Below, piece after piece: positions 8,614 to 16,932 of a stretch of 64,000 bases of DNA. The stretch is from the NCBI GenBank assembly GCA_963775835.1, contig CAVZKV010000018.1, positions 1 through 64,000 of the forward strand, written 5' to 3'. A program made the position numbers and the translations under genes. Source of the stretch: AWTP1-13 sp963775835. GTDB lineage: Bacteria > Pseudomonadota > Alphaproteobacteria > Rhizobiales > Hyphomicrobiaceae. Position 1 is the stretch's first letter. Every line of letters starts with the position of its first letter. The notes below the pieces were generated by a model. The model did not search any database. It had not been told where the DNA came from and worked only from the letters and a program-made list of their open reading frames with translations.

Positions 8614-9039
8614 ATGCTGACCCGAAGAAATTTTACAGGTGTTGCAGGCTGCGCGATTTGTGGGCTCGCCGAGTTTATTGCCGCAGAGGCCTCGGCACAG
8701 ACCGCGCCCCCCGCAACTACTCCTGGCGTCACGCGAAAGATTCTGTCGCAGACGGACGGTCCTACGCCCGGATACGTAACGTTGCTTGTAGAGGCGGAAA
8801 TAGAAGCGGGAGTGGCAGTCGGGCGCCACACGCATCCAGGGGTCGAATCCGCCTACGTCCTTGAAGGCGGCTTTGAGCTCCCCATAGAGGGTCAACCGAC
8901 CCGTACGTTGAAGCCGGGTGATGGGTTTCAGATACCGCCCGCAACGCCCCATGCTGGCGGCAAACCTGGCTCTGCGAAGTCAAGGATTTTGATCACCTAT
9001 GTCGTGGAGAAGGCTAAGCCGCTCGCGTCTCCTGCGTAG
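8614..9039 (+). CDS. exported cupin-domain protein
   Basis: 141 residues. The N-terminus (MLTRRNFTGVAGCAICGLAEF ... ASAQ) looks like a twin-arginine-type signal. The single cupin barrel shows GRHTHPGVESAYVLEGGFEL (HxH and E of motif 1) and PGDGFQIPPATPHAGG (motif 2 with its His), so metal binding is expected. AGGAGG occurs 6 bases before the ATG. The substrate is unknown; such proteins are often annotated as quercetin dioxygenase-like. It is flanked by the ~110-bp direct repeats. Confidence 0.85.
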   Translation: MLTRRNFTGVAGCAICGLAEFIAAEASAQTAPPATTPGVTRKILSQTDGPTPGYVTLLVEAEIEAGVAVGRHTHPGVESAYVLEGGFELPIEGQPTRTLKPGDGFQIPPATPHAGGKPGSAKSRILITYVVEKAKPLASPA

Positions 9040-9201
9040 TCCCATATCACTGATTTTGAGTTGGGTCAGACTTGCTCTTTGTGGAGCTCACTAGGCAAGC
9101 GAGTAGGGATCGTCGTTTGTGCGGCTTCGACCTGTCGTATAGCGGCCCCACTCGTCGCTGAGCCTCAGCCTTGCCAACGCCATGGCAGCCAAGTCTGCTC
9201 C

Positions 9202-9302
9202 GGGTCTTGTGTCACGAGCATCGCCGGTCCAAACGGCGCTGCGCAAACTGTACTGCCCTCCGGGTACGGCCATCAGGTAGCCGATCCCAAGCCACCGCGA
9301 GC
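9202..9302 (+). repeat. ~110-bp direct repeat flanking the cupin gene, copy 2
   Basis: Second copy of the element at 8253-8366, same orientation. It begins GGGTCTTGTGTCACGAGCATC and lacks 14 bases present in copy 1. Confidence 0.8.
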
Positions 9303-9354
9303 GGCTGTGGCCAAAATCCATGGTCGTGAGCGTCGCGGAAAGCTGGGGCGATGA

Positions 9355-9838
9355 TCCCTGCAGGCATGATCGAGAGAGGCGCGCGCAAGCGAACTGCTTC
9401 TGAAGCGTCGAAAGCGGATTAGGCGATGTCAAAACCGCGGGGTGACCCTTCCTGCGGGATAAGCTCGGAGGATGTCCTGATACCGACCGAGCGGCATCCG
9501 GCGTGTAGGCAGCGCGAAGCTCGATCAGGCTCCGGGATGGACGTGAGAACCTGCCGACGATGCCAAGAGAAAAGGCGCAAGCGGCTCGCACCGCGAGGCC
9601 GAAAGTAGCGATGCGTCGGAGAGGGGCCGACTGCCTCGTAATAGCAAGGAAGGCCCTGTAATGGGGCTGGAGTGAAGGGGTGCGTCATCGCCGTTGGGTC
9701 AGGTCAACCGGCAACGGGACGAGCCTGACATGCAACGGAAGGCGGCAGCCTTCGTGCGGTGGCACGAGCCGGATACGTCGAGAGGCTTATGTCCGGATCT
9801 GTGAGAGACTCGGGGTGAAACTCCCCGGGTCTACTCGG
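9355..9838 (+). ncRNA. degenerate group II intron-like RNA segment without its maturase
   Basis: The 3' end holds a domain V-like hairpin (GAGCCGGATACG ... TATGTCCGGATC, with the AGC triad) followed by a domain VI-like hairpin (CTCGGGGTGAAACTCCCCGGG) ending in CTAC, as in bacterial group II introns. The upstream 350 bases, with many short GC helices and runs such as GCCAAGAGAAAAGGCGCAAGC, resemble the intron body. No reverse transcriptase reading frame is present, so this is an ORF-less or deleted intron. The 5' boundary (GTGYG) could not be found and the coordinates are approximate. Confidence 0.5.
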
Positions 9839-9917
9839 CAAAAAGGGCTGTGACGTGATTGTCCGGTTTTGAAGTAGGTCCGACATTGTGTCACGCCACG
9901 ATGGGCGAAAAGTGCCA
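9839..9917 (+). repeat. 79-bp direct repeat, copy 2
   Basis: Matches 5437-5515 with about 6 mismatches in 79, same orientation. It begins within a few bases of the intron-like 3' end, as if the intron had entered one copy of a repeated sequence. Confidence 0.85.
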
Positions 9918-10353
9918 CTTTGAGAGCACTTGCAGCAACGTGCGTGGACGGAAGGCGAAACCACCATGGCAACTGTGAAGATCGGCGGCCGTACCACCGG
10001 CACCCTGCGCGTTGATGAGCGGGACGATCGCCACCTACTTTGAATACGTGGTGGCACAATCTAGTGCTTGTCCAACGATCATCTCTTAATGGCGTCATGG
10101 GCGGTAAGTCTCTGAGAGAGCAAAACAGTCTGGACGACCCCGATAACCGCCGTATCCTGATTACCTCACCTGCATGACGCACATCACTCCATGCCGACGG
10201 AGGCCACAGCGTTGTCGTCGGATCAAGGCCCACAAGGGACGTGCCGGTGCCGAGCCTGGGTCGGCCAGGGGAACTTTCACAGATCAGCAACGTTGGTAAA
10301 TGAGCTGTCCGTCAGCGCGGGCAGCTCGCTCACTTGTCAGTTCTGGGGGACCC
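9918..10353. other. gap without a supported gene
   Basis: No convincing frame. A weak CRP-like half palindrome (ATGACGCACATCACT, near 10174-10188) is the only motif noticed, and it resembles the better site at 45066-45081. Confidence 0.4.
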
Positions 10354-10506
10354 ATGCCGATTGATCGTGGGCGTACCGACCAATTTTTCGCGTTCCTGTG
10401 GTTCGCACTGAGTTTTCTCTTCCTGCTCGCCATCGTGGCCCTGGCGTTCAACGTCTCTCCAAACGGGACCAACGACGCCCCTCCCCCTTCCATCGCAAAA
10501 CACTAG
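10354..10506 (+). CDS. 50-residue single-span membrane protein
   Basis: Starts at the ATG at 10354 behind GGGGGA. Residues 11-33 (FFAFLWFALSFLFLLAIVALAF) form one transmembrane helix, and the C-terminus is short and polar. It lies 42 bases upstream of another small membrane protein in the same orientation, so the two are probably cotranscribed. No family is recognised. Confidence 0.6.
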   Translation: MPIDRGRTDQFFAFLWFALSFLFLLAIVALAFNVSPNGTNDAPPPSIAKH

Positions 10507-10548
10507 CGAAATAGCCGCTCGCGGGCGAAGTCACACGGAGTGTTAGCT

Positions 10549-10920
10549 ATGCAGCAGGTCCTCAACGAAGTCAGCCAGATCGCTCAGCGGCTCGCCGGAG
10601 TTATCTGGCAAGTACTGCAATTCATCTGGAATTGGTCATTCGGCCAAGTTGTGAAGATGTTCCAGATGCCGTTCAACAATCTGCCGTTGTGGAAGCAAGT
10701 GCTCTTCGTAGTCGTCGTCGCGGCGCTTGCTTACTTTCTCTATAAGCTCGCGAAAGACCTGTTGAAAGCAGTCCAGTCGGTGCTCGGTGCGATCGTCGGT
10801 CTCATCTCCGCGCTCATCGCAATGCTGCCGCAGATCGTGTATGCCGGGCTTATCGCCTTCGGTGGCGCATGGGTCATCACAAATTTGAGCCCTACGTGGA
10901 TTCCGATTGCACTGCGATGA
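10549..10920 (+). CDS. small multi-span membrane protein of unknown function
   Basis: 123 residues from the ATG at 10549, behind a weak GGAG. After an amphipathic N-terminus (QQVLNEVSQIAQRLAGVIWQVLQFIWNW) there are hydrophobic segments at about 48-65 (QVLFVVVVAALAYFLYKLA), 75-95 (VLGAIVGLISALIAMLPQIV) and 97-112. It sits in the inner membrane. Function is unknown; the 50-residue membrane protein just upstream is its likely partner. Confidence 0.7.
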   Translation: MQQVLNEVSQIAQRLAGVIWQVLQFIWNWSFGQVVKMFQMPFNNLPLWKQVLFVVVVAALAYFLYKLAKDLLKAVQSVLGAIVGLISALIAMLPQIVYAGLIAFGGAWVITNLSPTWIPIALR

Positions 10921-11617
10921 TCCAATTCCGTGATGTGGCGACGGCCGTCGAGAATTATTGCGACGATCATCGCCCATTGGAAAGCTTTCGAAGTCTCCTC
11001 CCGATTGGGGATCGACCGCACTCTTCGTTCCGTCCATCTTCGCGCTGTCGTGGCTCGTTCACCGCACGCGGTGTCACGATGGGGTAGGGCTGTCCGGCCG
11101 GCAGGAACGGTGACCGCGGTCAGGACTCGACCCTTTTGGCCGCGCTGGATACTGCCCAGCGCGGCCCTTCAAATGGCCAACCCCACCTCGAGTTGGGCAA
11201 AATCCACCCTGCTTAACTCAGCCTCTTTGCTTTCCCAAAGTTGCGGCCGCCAATTCTGTGGCTGTCAATTGCAAAGGTGACGAGCCGCACGAGCATCGCG
11301 ATCAAGATGCCGCACGGAAGCCTTGCGGCGGCTCCTCCACGGGTGAATTGATCAGAACTCAGTGACCTGGCGCACCGGTTAAGAACGGCACTTCCATCAA
11401 GATTTGCCAGGCATCCTCAGAAGCGGGACACCAACTTGCGGATTTTCTCGCTACCAAAATGAAAGCATCAGGGCTGTGAATCTCCGGGTTCAAAACGCCG
11501 TGAAGGGCCACAGACTGTCTTGGTCATACCATCGAGCACTGGCTATCTTGGCTGTGGACGCGAGGGAGCGGCGACCGGTCGTTCCCTCCAAGACGTGCTC
11601 ATAGGTGGGAGGATCAA
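10921..11617. other. gap of ~700 bases without a supported gene
   Basis: Several frames of 60-115 codons exist on the plus strand but none has a family signature or a strong ribosome binding site. Nothing further is seen. Confidence 0.5.
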
Positions 11618-12577
11618 ATGTTCGAAATCTCGCGACGCGACCTGGTGCTCGGGGCGGCCGGTGCCTATGCGGCGTTCGGGCTCACCAAACCCATTGCCTT
11701 TATCGGCGCGGCCGAAGCCCAAAGCCAAGCTCAAAACTTCAGGAAATATAAGGTGGGGGATATCGAGGTCATCTCACTAGATGACGGCGTGTGGGAGAAG
11801 CCTCACGATGAGAACTTCATCAAAGGTGTCAATGTTGAGCAGACCAAGACTGCGCTGAAGGCTGGAGGACTGACCGACACACACGTGCCGATCCCCTTCA
11901 CGGTCATTGCTGTCAACACGGGCGGTCGCCTGGTGCTGATCAACTCGGGCACTGGCGGTGGCCAAGCCGGTGGCCCAAAGGCCGGCATCTTGGCGCAGAG
12001 CATGGCTGCGGCCGGTATTGATCCCAAGGCGGTCAAGACCATCGTCATCTCGCACTTCCACGGCGACCACATCTCCGGCCTGATGGCCAAGGAAACCAAC
12101 GCGCAAATGTTTCCCGACGCGGAGATCATCGTTCCGGCGGCGGAGTTGAAGTGGTGGACGCAGTCGGTCGATGCGATCCCGAAAGCTCGCCAGGGCCTCG
12201 CCCAGCGCATACAGGCCACGTTCCCGACCTGGAAGAACGTCAAGCCCATCGACGGGGAAGCCGACGTTGCGCCGGGCATCCGCGCAATTCCCGCGCATGG
12301 CCATACCCAGGGCCACACCGCCCATCTCATCAGCTCCGGCGGCAGCCAGTTGCTCGTCACGGCCGACGCCACCAACATCCAGGCGTTGTTCGTCAAGAAT
12401 CCAGAGTGGCAGGCGGCATTCGATCACGTACCGGACCAGGCGGTAGAGACGCGCAAGAAGCTGTTCGATCGCGCCATTGCCGACAAAGCCATGGTCGCTG
12501 GGTATCACTGGGGCCTGCCGAACGTGGGCACAATTGCCAAGGATGGCAACGGCTACGCCTTTACACCTGCAGCGTAA
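11618..12577 (+). CDS. exported metallo-beta-lactamase-fold hydrolase
   Basis: 319 residues. GGGAGG precedes the ATG. A twin-arginine signal (SRRDLVLGAAGAYAAFG ... GAAEAQ) exports it. The metal motif HFHGDH is at 146-151, a second His lies in PAHGHTQGH, the Asp ligand in VTADATN, and a last His in AGYHWGLP. This is the layout of the exported lactonase/quorum-quenching-like MBL clade. Expected activity is hydrolysis of an ester, lactone or similar substrate in the periplasm. The usual DxG turn is replaced by INSG at 109-112. Confidence 0.9.
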   Translation: MFEISRRDLVLGAAGAYAAFGLTKPIAFIGAAEAQSQAQNFRKYKVGDIEVISLDDGVWEKPHDENFIKGVNVEQTKTALKAGGLTDTHVPIPFTVIAVNTGGRLVLINSGTGGGQAGGPKAGILAQSMAAAGIDPKAVKTIVISHFHGDHISGLMAKETNAQMFPDAEIIVPAAELKWWTQSVDAIPKARQGLAQRIQATFPTWKNVKPIDGEADVAPGIRAIPAHGHTQGHTAHLISSGGSQLLVTADATNIQALFVKNPEWQAAFDHVPDQAVETRKKLFDRAIADKAMVAGYHWGLPNVGTIAKDGNGYAFTPAA

Positions 12578-12618
12578 TCGTGAAGCGTGCGTCGCTCGTG
12601 GTGACGCGGCCAATTCGG

Positions 12619-12649
12619 AAGGGCGCCCCCCGTTGGCGCCCCTCCTTTT
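12619..12649 (+). terminator. Rho-independent terminator of the MBL gene
   Basis: The stem GGGCGCC / GGCGCCC (12621-12627, 12635-12641) is followed by CTCCTTTT. It lies ~40 bases after the hydrolase stop codon and immediately before the IS110 fragment. Confidence 0.7.
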
Positions 12650-12652
12650 GCC

Positions 12653-13072
12653 ATGAAGAGGCACATCACGTTCATCACGCCCGATGGATCGGGCCGCTTG
12701 CAACGTGTCTGCGGTCCGATCGTCTCCAGTGCAACGGTGGCCGCTATCGGCACCGGTGACTCCAAGGGGCGAGACTTCGGCGCCTGGCTCGGCTTGGTGC
12801 CCAAGCAGATCTCAACCGGCAATCGCACGATCCTGGGCAAGATATCCAAGCGCGGCAACAAGTCCCTGCGGACGCTATTCGTGCAGGCCGCCCGTGTCGT
12901 GCTGCTGAGGCCCGCCAGCTGGGAGCGCCACGGCCTCAAGCCCTGGATCGAGGCGGCCGCCAAGCGGCTCCACCACAACGTGTTGGCGATCGCGCTCGCC
13001 AACAAGCTCGCGCGCATCGCCTGGAGTGTGCTGCATCACGGTCGCAACTTCGAGGTCCGGAAAAATGCCTGA
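12653..13072 (+). pseudogene. IS110-family transposase, C-terminal fragment
   Basis: The frame contains the Transposase_20 region of IS110 enzymes: SATVAAIGTGDSKGRDFGAWLGLVPKQISTGNRT, GKISKRGNKSLRTLFVQAARVVL and a tail ending HHGRNFEV. The N-terminal DEDD catalytic domain is missing; the matched N-terminal scrap at 947-1027 is 11.6 kb upstream in the same orientation. Sequence after 13072 resembles the non-coding 3' end of such elements. It is inactive. Confidence 0.85.
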
Positions 13073-13541
13073 GCCAACGTCCCAACCCGCGTAGGGAGCC
13101 CAACCGTGCGAGCGTGCCATCGTGCTCGATGCTCTCAAGGCCGAACCCTTCGGGTGACCCTGAAGCGGGCCTGCCTTGACAGCCTCTGCGCGCGCTGGCC
13201 TCGGCATTCTGCGGTCGGGACGGGAGAAAGTCTGCGGCACGGTCGAACAAGAGAAATGGACGGATGAAGGGGGTGATCATCCAAGGTTGAGACCCCATTC
13301 CCCGCCGAGGTCTGCGAGAGAGAGAAAGGAAGCGATGGAGCAACCGTCTTCCCGGCGCGATCGAGAACTGGTGACCCCAATAGCCCCACTTGAGGCTTGT
13401 CTGCTAATAAGATCGAACGCGCGCTTACATCCATGATGGCCGGGAGCAACTCTGCTCCACCCAAAGGCCGGATACATTGGTGCGAGACCCGAACTCTCCA
13501 GCCTCACCGATCCCACTTGCAACGCACAGCCGATCCATACA

Positions 13542-13649
13542 TGGGGGTCAGTGACCGACGAAAAACCACGCTAGCAATAAGCCTCGTCGAGCTTCCGTTT
13601 GACCCCCAGCTCCGGACCAGCGTCCAGAGCACCGACCCACTCAACTTTG
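13542..13649 (+). repeat. ~108-bp direct repeat, copy 1 (with 18255-18363)
   Basis: Runs from TGGGGGTCAGTGACCGACG to ACCGACCCACTCAACTTTG. It matches 18255-18363 at roughly 90% in the same orientation. The rest of 13073-13729 has IS110 3' flank and nothing else I can support. Confidence 0.85.
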
Positions 13650-13729
13650 TGCCAGATTCGAGAAGAGTATGGCAGGAATGTGAATGATGTCCGTGGTCGA
13701 AACGCCAATTCACTGCTGTGATGAAATCG

Positions 13730-14695
13730 CTAGTAGATGTCGAGGTCACGAGCCACTACGACCTTGCCGCCATAGCGCGATTGCATTTCATTGAGAAGCT
13801 CCTCAACCGACGAGTTGGCCGGAAAATTTGGCCGCACGCCAGGTCGCACGACAATTGAGGCGTGATACAGGACCAAAAGACCAGGCTTCGCCTTGGAAGC
13901 AAGCTCCGCAAGCTGCTCGGTCGAGGTGTGGTATTTCGCCGCGAAGGCCTGGAAGGTGGGCGGGCGAGCTGCGACCGCCGTCAACGTGTTGACCTCGTGA
14001 ATTAGAATGTCGCAGCCATTGCACGCATCAATGGTCGCTTGTGTTGGCGCTGTGTCCCCCGTGATGACGATACTGCGATCGGGAGTGTCGAACCGGTAGC
14101 CGTAGCTCTCCAGGGCATGTTTGGTCGGAAAGGCCGTCACGGTCACGTTTTCATCTTTGTAAACCACGCCCATCGCTATTTCGTGCGCATTGGCCCAAGA
14201 GCCCTGCGGAAATCCATGCTGATTGCCATCGGGTCGGGTTCGCGCTTTGATATCCTCGTCGTACGCTGCAAGGATATGCTGCGTCATCGCCTTGATACCC
14301 TTCGGACCATACACTTCGAGTGGCACTCTGCGCCCGATGACCCACGGCGTGAGGATAAGATCCGGATAGCCGACGGTATGATCCGAGTGCAGATGGGTCG
14401 CAAAGGCCACCCTCAAGTTGATTGGTTCAAGTGCCTTGACGCCCTTCTCGATGACCGCGGCTTTGGCACGGCGTACGATGCCTGGACCAAAGTCGATGAG
14501 ATAAGGCGTGGCGTTGACCACAATCGCCGTGGCCGGCCCTGAACGATCCGGGTCCGGACCAGGGGTCCCGGTCCCAAGCATCACCACCTGCGTTGTGGGC
14601 GCTGGAGCGTTGATCGGCTGCGCGGACGCAGAGTGGCCCAGCAAGCCCATCAGCAGAACCATAGAGAGCAGGCAACTACCACCGCTCTTGATCAT
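13730..14695 (-). CDS. exported RNase Z/arylsulfatase-like MBL-fold hydrolase
   Basis: 321 residues from the ATG at 14695 behind GAGGAATTGCG. A Sec signal peptide covers about 1-26 (LLSMVLLMGLLGHSASAQ). The N-terminal MLGTGTPGPDPDRSGPATAI and the metal motif THLHSDHTVGYPDL (H101, H103, D105, H106) place it in the RNase Z-like MBL clade. GDTAPTQATIDACNGCDILIHE and the final VLYHASI supply the other ligands. With a signal peptide it is unlikely to be a tRNase; periplasmic phosphodiester or ester hydrolysis is more plausible. Confidence 0.88.
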   Translation of the reverse strand: MIKSGGSCLLSMVLLMGLLGHSASAQPINAPAPTTQVVMLGTGTPGPDPDRSGPATAIVVNATPYLIDFGPGIVRRAKAAVIEKGVKALEPINLRVAFATHLHSDHTVGYPDLILTPWVIGRRVPLEVYGPKGIKAMTQHILAAYDEDIKARTRPDGNQHGFPQGSWANAHEIAMGVVYKDENVTVTAFPTKHALESYGYRFDTPDRSIVITGDTAPTQATIDACNGCDILIHEVNTLTAVAARPPTFQAFAAKYHTSTEQLAELASKAKPGLLVLYHASIVVRPGVRPNFPANSSVEELLNEMQSRYGGKVVVARDLDIY

Positions 14696-14962
14696 CGCAA
14701 TTCCTCTTGCTCACCATGTGCCAATGTTGTCGGCTCCCCCGTATGTTCAACCAGAGCCCATTGAGAGCCGCGAGGGCAACATTCGACGGATAATATCCGC
14801 AAGGTGACGCCCGATCCAGGCTGCTGCCCCGCTCTGCTAAGATACGCGTGCTGCGGGGAGAACTGTGCGCGACTTTAACCTGTGTTTGCGATGTATGCGG
14901 GGCCACCGCACGCTCAACCCAATACGGTGAACCCGGCCCGCGCCTCGCTGGTCTCCGGCCAT

Positions 14963-15814
14963 TTACTTGACGCCCACGGCCACGATCATCTCGCAGGGGC
15001 CTTCGAAGCCGGACGGTCCCTCGAAGTGACTGAGCTTCTGCTCGATCTCTGCCCAAGCAGCGCTGCGGCCAGCCTCATCGAGGCCGGCGAGCATTTGATG
15101 CAGTGCGCCGAATGATTCCTTCTCGAACCGTACGCACTCAGCCGCAGAGGTCAGCTTGACCGGCGCAGCGACGCGACGCGTCTCGATGTCCCGAAACTCG
15201 GCCTTGGCAAGCTGATCTTCGAGCACGCCTGGTGCGCCGAGGCTGAAGGGCCCTGGCTGGCCCGCCAGCGGCGCCGGCAGGTCGGCGCGACGGCGAATGA
15301 TCGACACGGGAATCGAGAAGAATTTGTTGCTCTCGGCCGTGCTGTAGACGATGGCTGCCACTCGGCCGCCTGGCTTGAGAGCCCTCCTCATGCCGGCAAG
15401 AGCTCTTTGCTGATCGGGGAAATAGATCAGACCGACGCGTGAGATGACGGCGTCGAAGCTCGCCTCGGGCACGTCTAGATTCTCGCCGTCGAGTACTTTG
15501 GTTTCCACATTGGCATGCCCCGCTGCGCGAGCGCTGCGTGCGGCAAACTCGAGAATCTTGGACGAGATGTCGGTTGCCAACACATACCCGTTCGGGCCGA
15601 CCCGGGCCGCTGTTTGCAAGGTCTGATCGCCGGCACCCGCCGCGACATCGAGCACCCGGCTGCCTGGTCCAATCTTGGCCATGTCAAGCATGACCTCAGT
15701 GGCCGGCCCAAGCCATGCGCGCAAGAGCGGACCCCAGTCGTTCCAGGCCTTGGCAGCAGCTTGCCACTGTTCACGAGTGGTTTCCTTGTACTTTGCGGGA
15801 TCGAACGTCGTCAT
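14963..15814 (-). CDS. class I SAM-dependent methyltransferase (UbiE-like)
   Basis: 283 residues. The SAM-binding region is clear: motif I VLDVAAGAGDQTLQTA (about 55-70), ATDISSKILEFAA, and motif III-type YFPDQQRALAGMRRALKPGGRVAAIVYS. Start ATG at 15814 lies behind AGGAGACGCAACC. It transfers a methyl group to an unknown acceptor. It is downstream of the codirectional cupin gene with a gap of ~70 bases, so they may be cotranscribed. Confidence 0.88.
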   Translation of the reverse strand: MTTFDPAKYKETTREQWQAAAKAWNDWGPLLRAWLGPATEVMLDMAKIGPGSRVLDVAAGAGDQTLQTAARVGPNGYVLATDISSKILEFAARSARAAGHANVETKVLDGENLDVPEASFDAVISRVGLIYFPDQQRALAGMRRALKPGGRVAAIVYSTAESNKFFSIPVSIIRRRADLPAPLAGQPGPFSLGAPGVLEDQLAKAEFRDIETRRVAAPVKLTSAAECVRFEKESFGALHQMLAGLDEAGRSAAWAEIEQKLSHFEGPSGFEGPCEMIVAVGVK

Positions 15815-15882
15815 GGTTGCGTCTCCTAGCTGCGGCTTCGTCCCGACGGTGAGTTCGGTGAGCAGAAGCGAGGTCCTGCCGA

Positions 15883-16314
15883 TCAGGGGCGGATGAGGTT
15901 GGGAGTGCCCTTCTGGCCGGAGAAGACGATTAGGAACCGCGCGGGCTTATCACCCAGATTTCGGCCGTTGTGCCAGGTGTGGGTCACCTCGGCGAAACCC
16001 TGACCAGCCTGGAAAGCATGTGTCCCATGGCCCTCCATCTCGATGGTGAGCGTGCCCTCGAGCATGTAGACGAAGAGCGGCACGGGATGCATGTGGCGTC
16101 CAACTTGACCACCAGGCGCCACCTCTGCGAGCACAGCAACCAGCTGGTTCTCGCCTTGGGGGAAGCGGATCGGCTGACCGGTGAAGGTCGTCGTCGTCTC
16201 AAGAATGGGCGTCAGCTTCAGCCCGATCGGTCCATGCTGTTGCGGCTGCGCGTTCAAGGCAGTGGCACCAAACAGCGCCAGCGGCGCGACAAGGAGCAAG
16301 CGTGTTGATTTCAT
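15883..16314 (-). CDS. exported cupin-domain protein
   Basis: 143 residues from the ATG at 16314, which has GGAG with 7 bases of spacing; an upstream in-frame start at 16380 lacks this. A Sec signal peptide (STRLLLVAPLALFGATALNAQ) is followed by one cupin barrel with GRHMHPVPLFVYMLEGTLTIE and AGQGFAEVTHTWHNG, giving the expected His/Glu metal ligands. Periplasmic; substrate unknown. It is divergent from the CadC-like regulator at 16491, which could control it. Confidence 0.85.
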   Translation of the reverse strand: MKSTRLLLVAPLALFGATALNAQPQQHGPIGLKLTPILETTTTFTGQPIRFPQGENQLVAVLAEVAPGGQVGRHMHPVPLFVYMLEGTLTIEMEGHGTHAFQAGQGFAEVTHTWHNGRNLGDKPARFLIVFSGQKGTPNLIRP

Positions 16315-16490
16315 GACGGAACTCCGGACGACTGAAGAAGAACTTGGACATTCGCAGGCATCACCGGGGGCGTCTCTCACTTATGCCTGCTGGTCCCATG
16401 GAGGGCTTTGAGGTACTCTTGTCTTGTCCCAACTTTTCTCTTGGTTTTTCCTTTGGAGGCGGCACGCCGGCTCAGGCGGGGACCAACAGA

Positions 16491-16907
16491 ATGACCTACC
16501 TTTTCGAGGACTACTCGCTCGACACTGAGCGGCGAGAGTTGCGCCGCGGGACCGATCTCATCAGCGTCGAGCCGCAGGTTTTCGATCTCCTGCTATTCCT
16601 TATCCGCAATCGCACCCGCGTGGTCAGCAGGGACGACCTGATCGCCGAGGTGTGGAACGGCCGCATCGTTTCGGAATCGGCGCTTTACAGCAGGATTACT
16701 GCAGCTCGACAGGCGATCGGCGACAGCGGCGAAGCGCAACGGCTGATCCGCACCGTCGCCCGTAAAGGGCTTCGTTTCGTGGCCGACGTTCGGGAAGCGC
16801 ATTCCTCGGAACTCAACCCGCTCGTCGGTCGCCAGCCTCCTCCCTATCCAATCGGCCCCGTGAAGAGCGCCGACTCCGACGCAGGATCGGCCTGCAATCA
16901 GCCGTGA
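16491..16907 (+). CDS. CadC-like winged-helix DNA-binding half of a split regulator
   Basis: 138 residues. The N-terminus is an OmpR/CadC winged helix (YLFEDYSLDTERRELRRG, VEPQVFDLLLFLIRNRTRVVSRDDLIAEVWNGRIVSESALYSRITAARQAIGD). This family normally continues into a TPR domain in one ~530-residue chain. Here the frame stops at 16905-16907, and the expected continuation (GGQPAVVVMPFDNLSG) is in another frame just downstream. A single-base indel between about 16840 and 16910 explains this. It divergently faces the cupin gene. Confidence 0.8.
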   Translation: MTYLFEDYSLDTERRELRRGTDLISVEPQVFDLLLFLIRNRTRVVSRDDLIAEVWNGRIVSESALYSRITAARQAIGDSGEAQRLIRTVARKGLRFVADVREAHSSELNPLVGRQPPPYPIGPVKSADSDAGSACNQP

Positions 16908-16932
16908 CGGGGGGCAGCCGGCCGTCGTCGTT

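Noticed and set aside
11777..12703. Minus-strand frame of 308 codons
   Set aside because: Antisense to the exported MBL hydrolase, whose metal motif and signal are clear.
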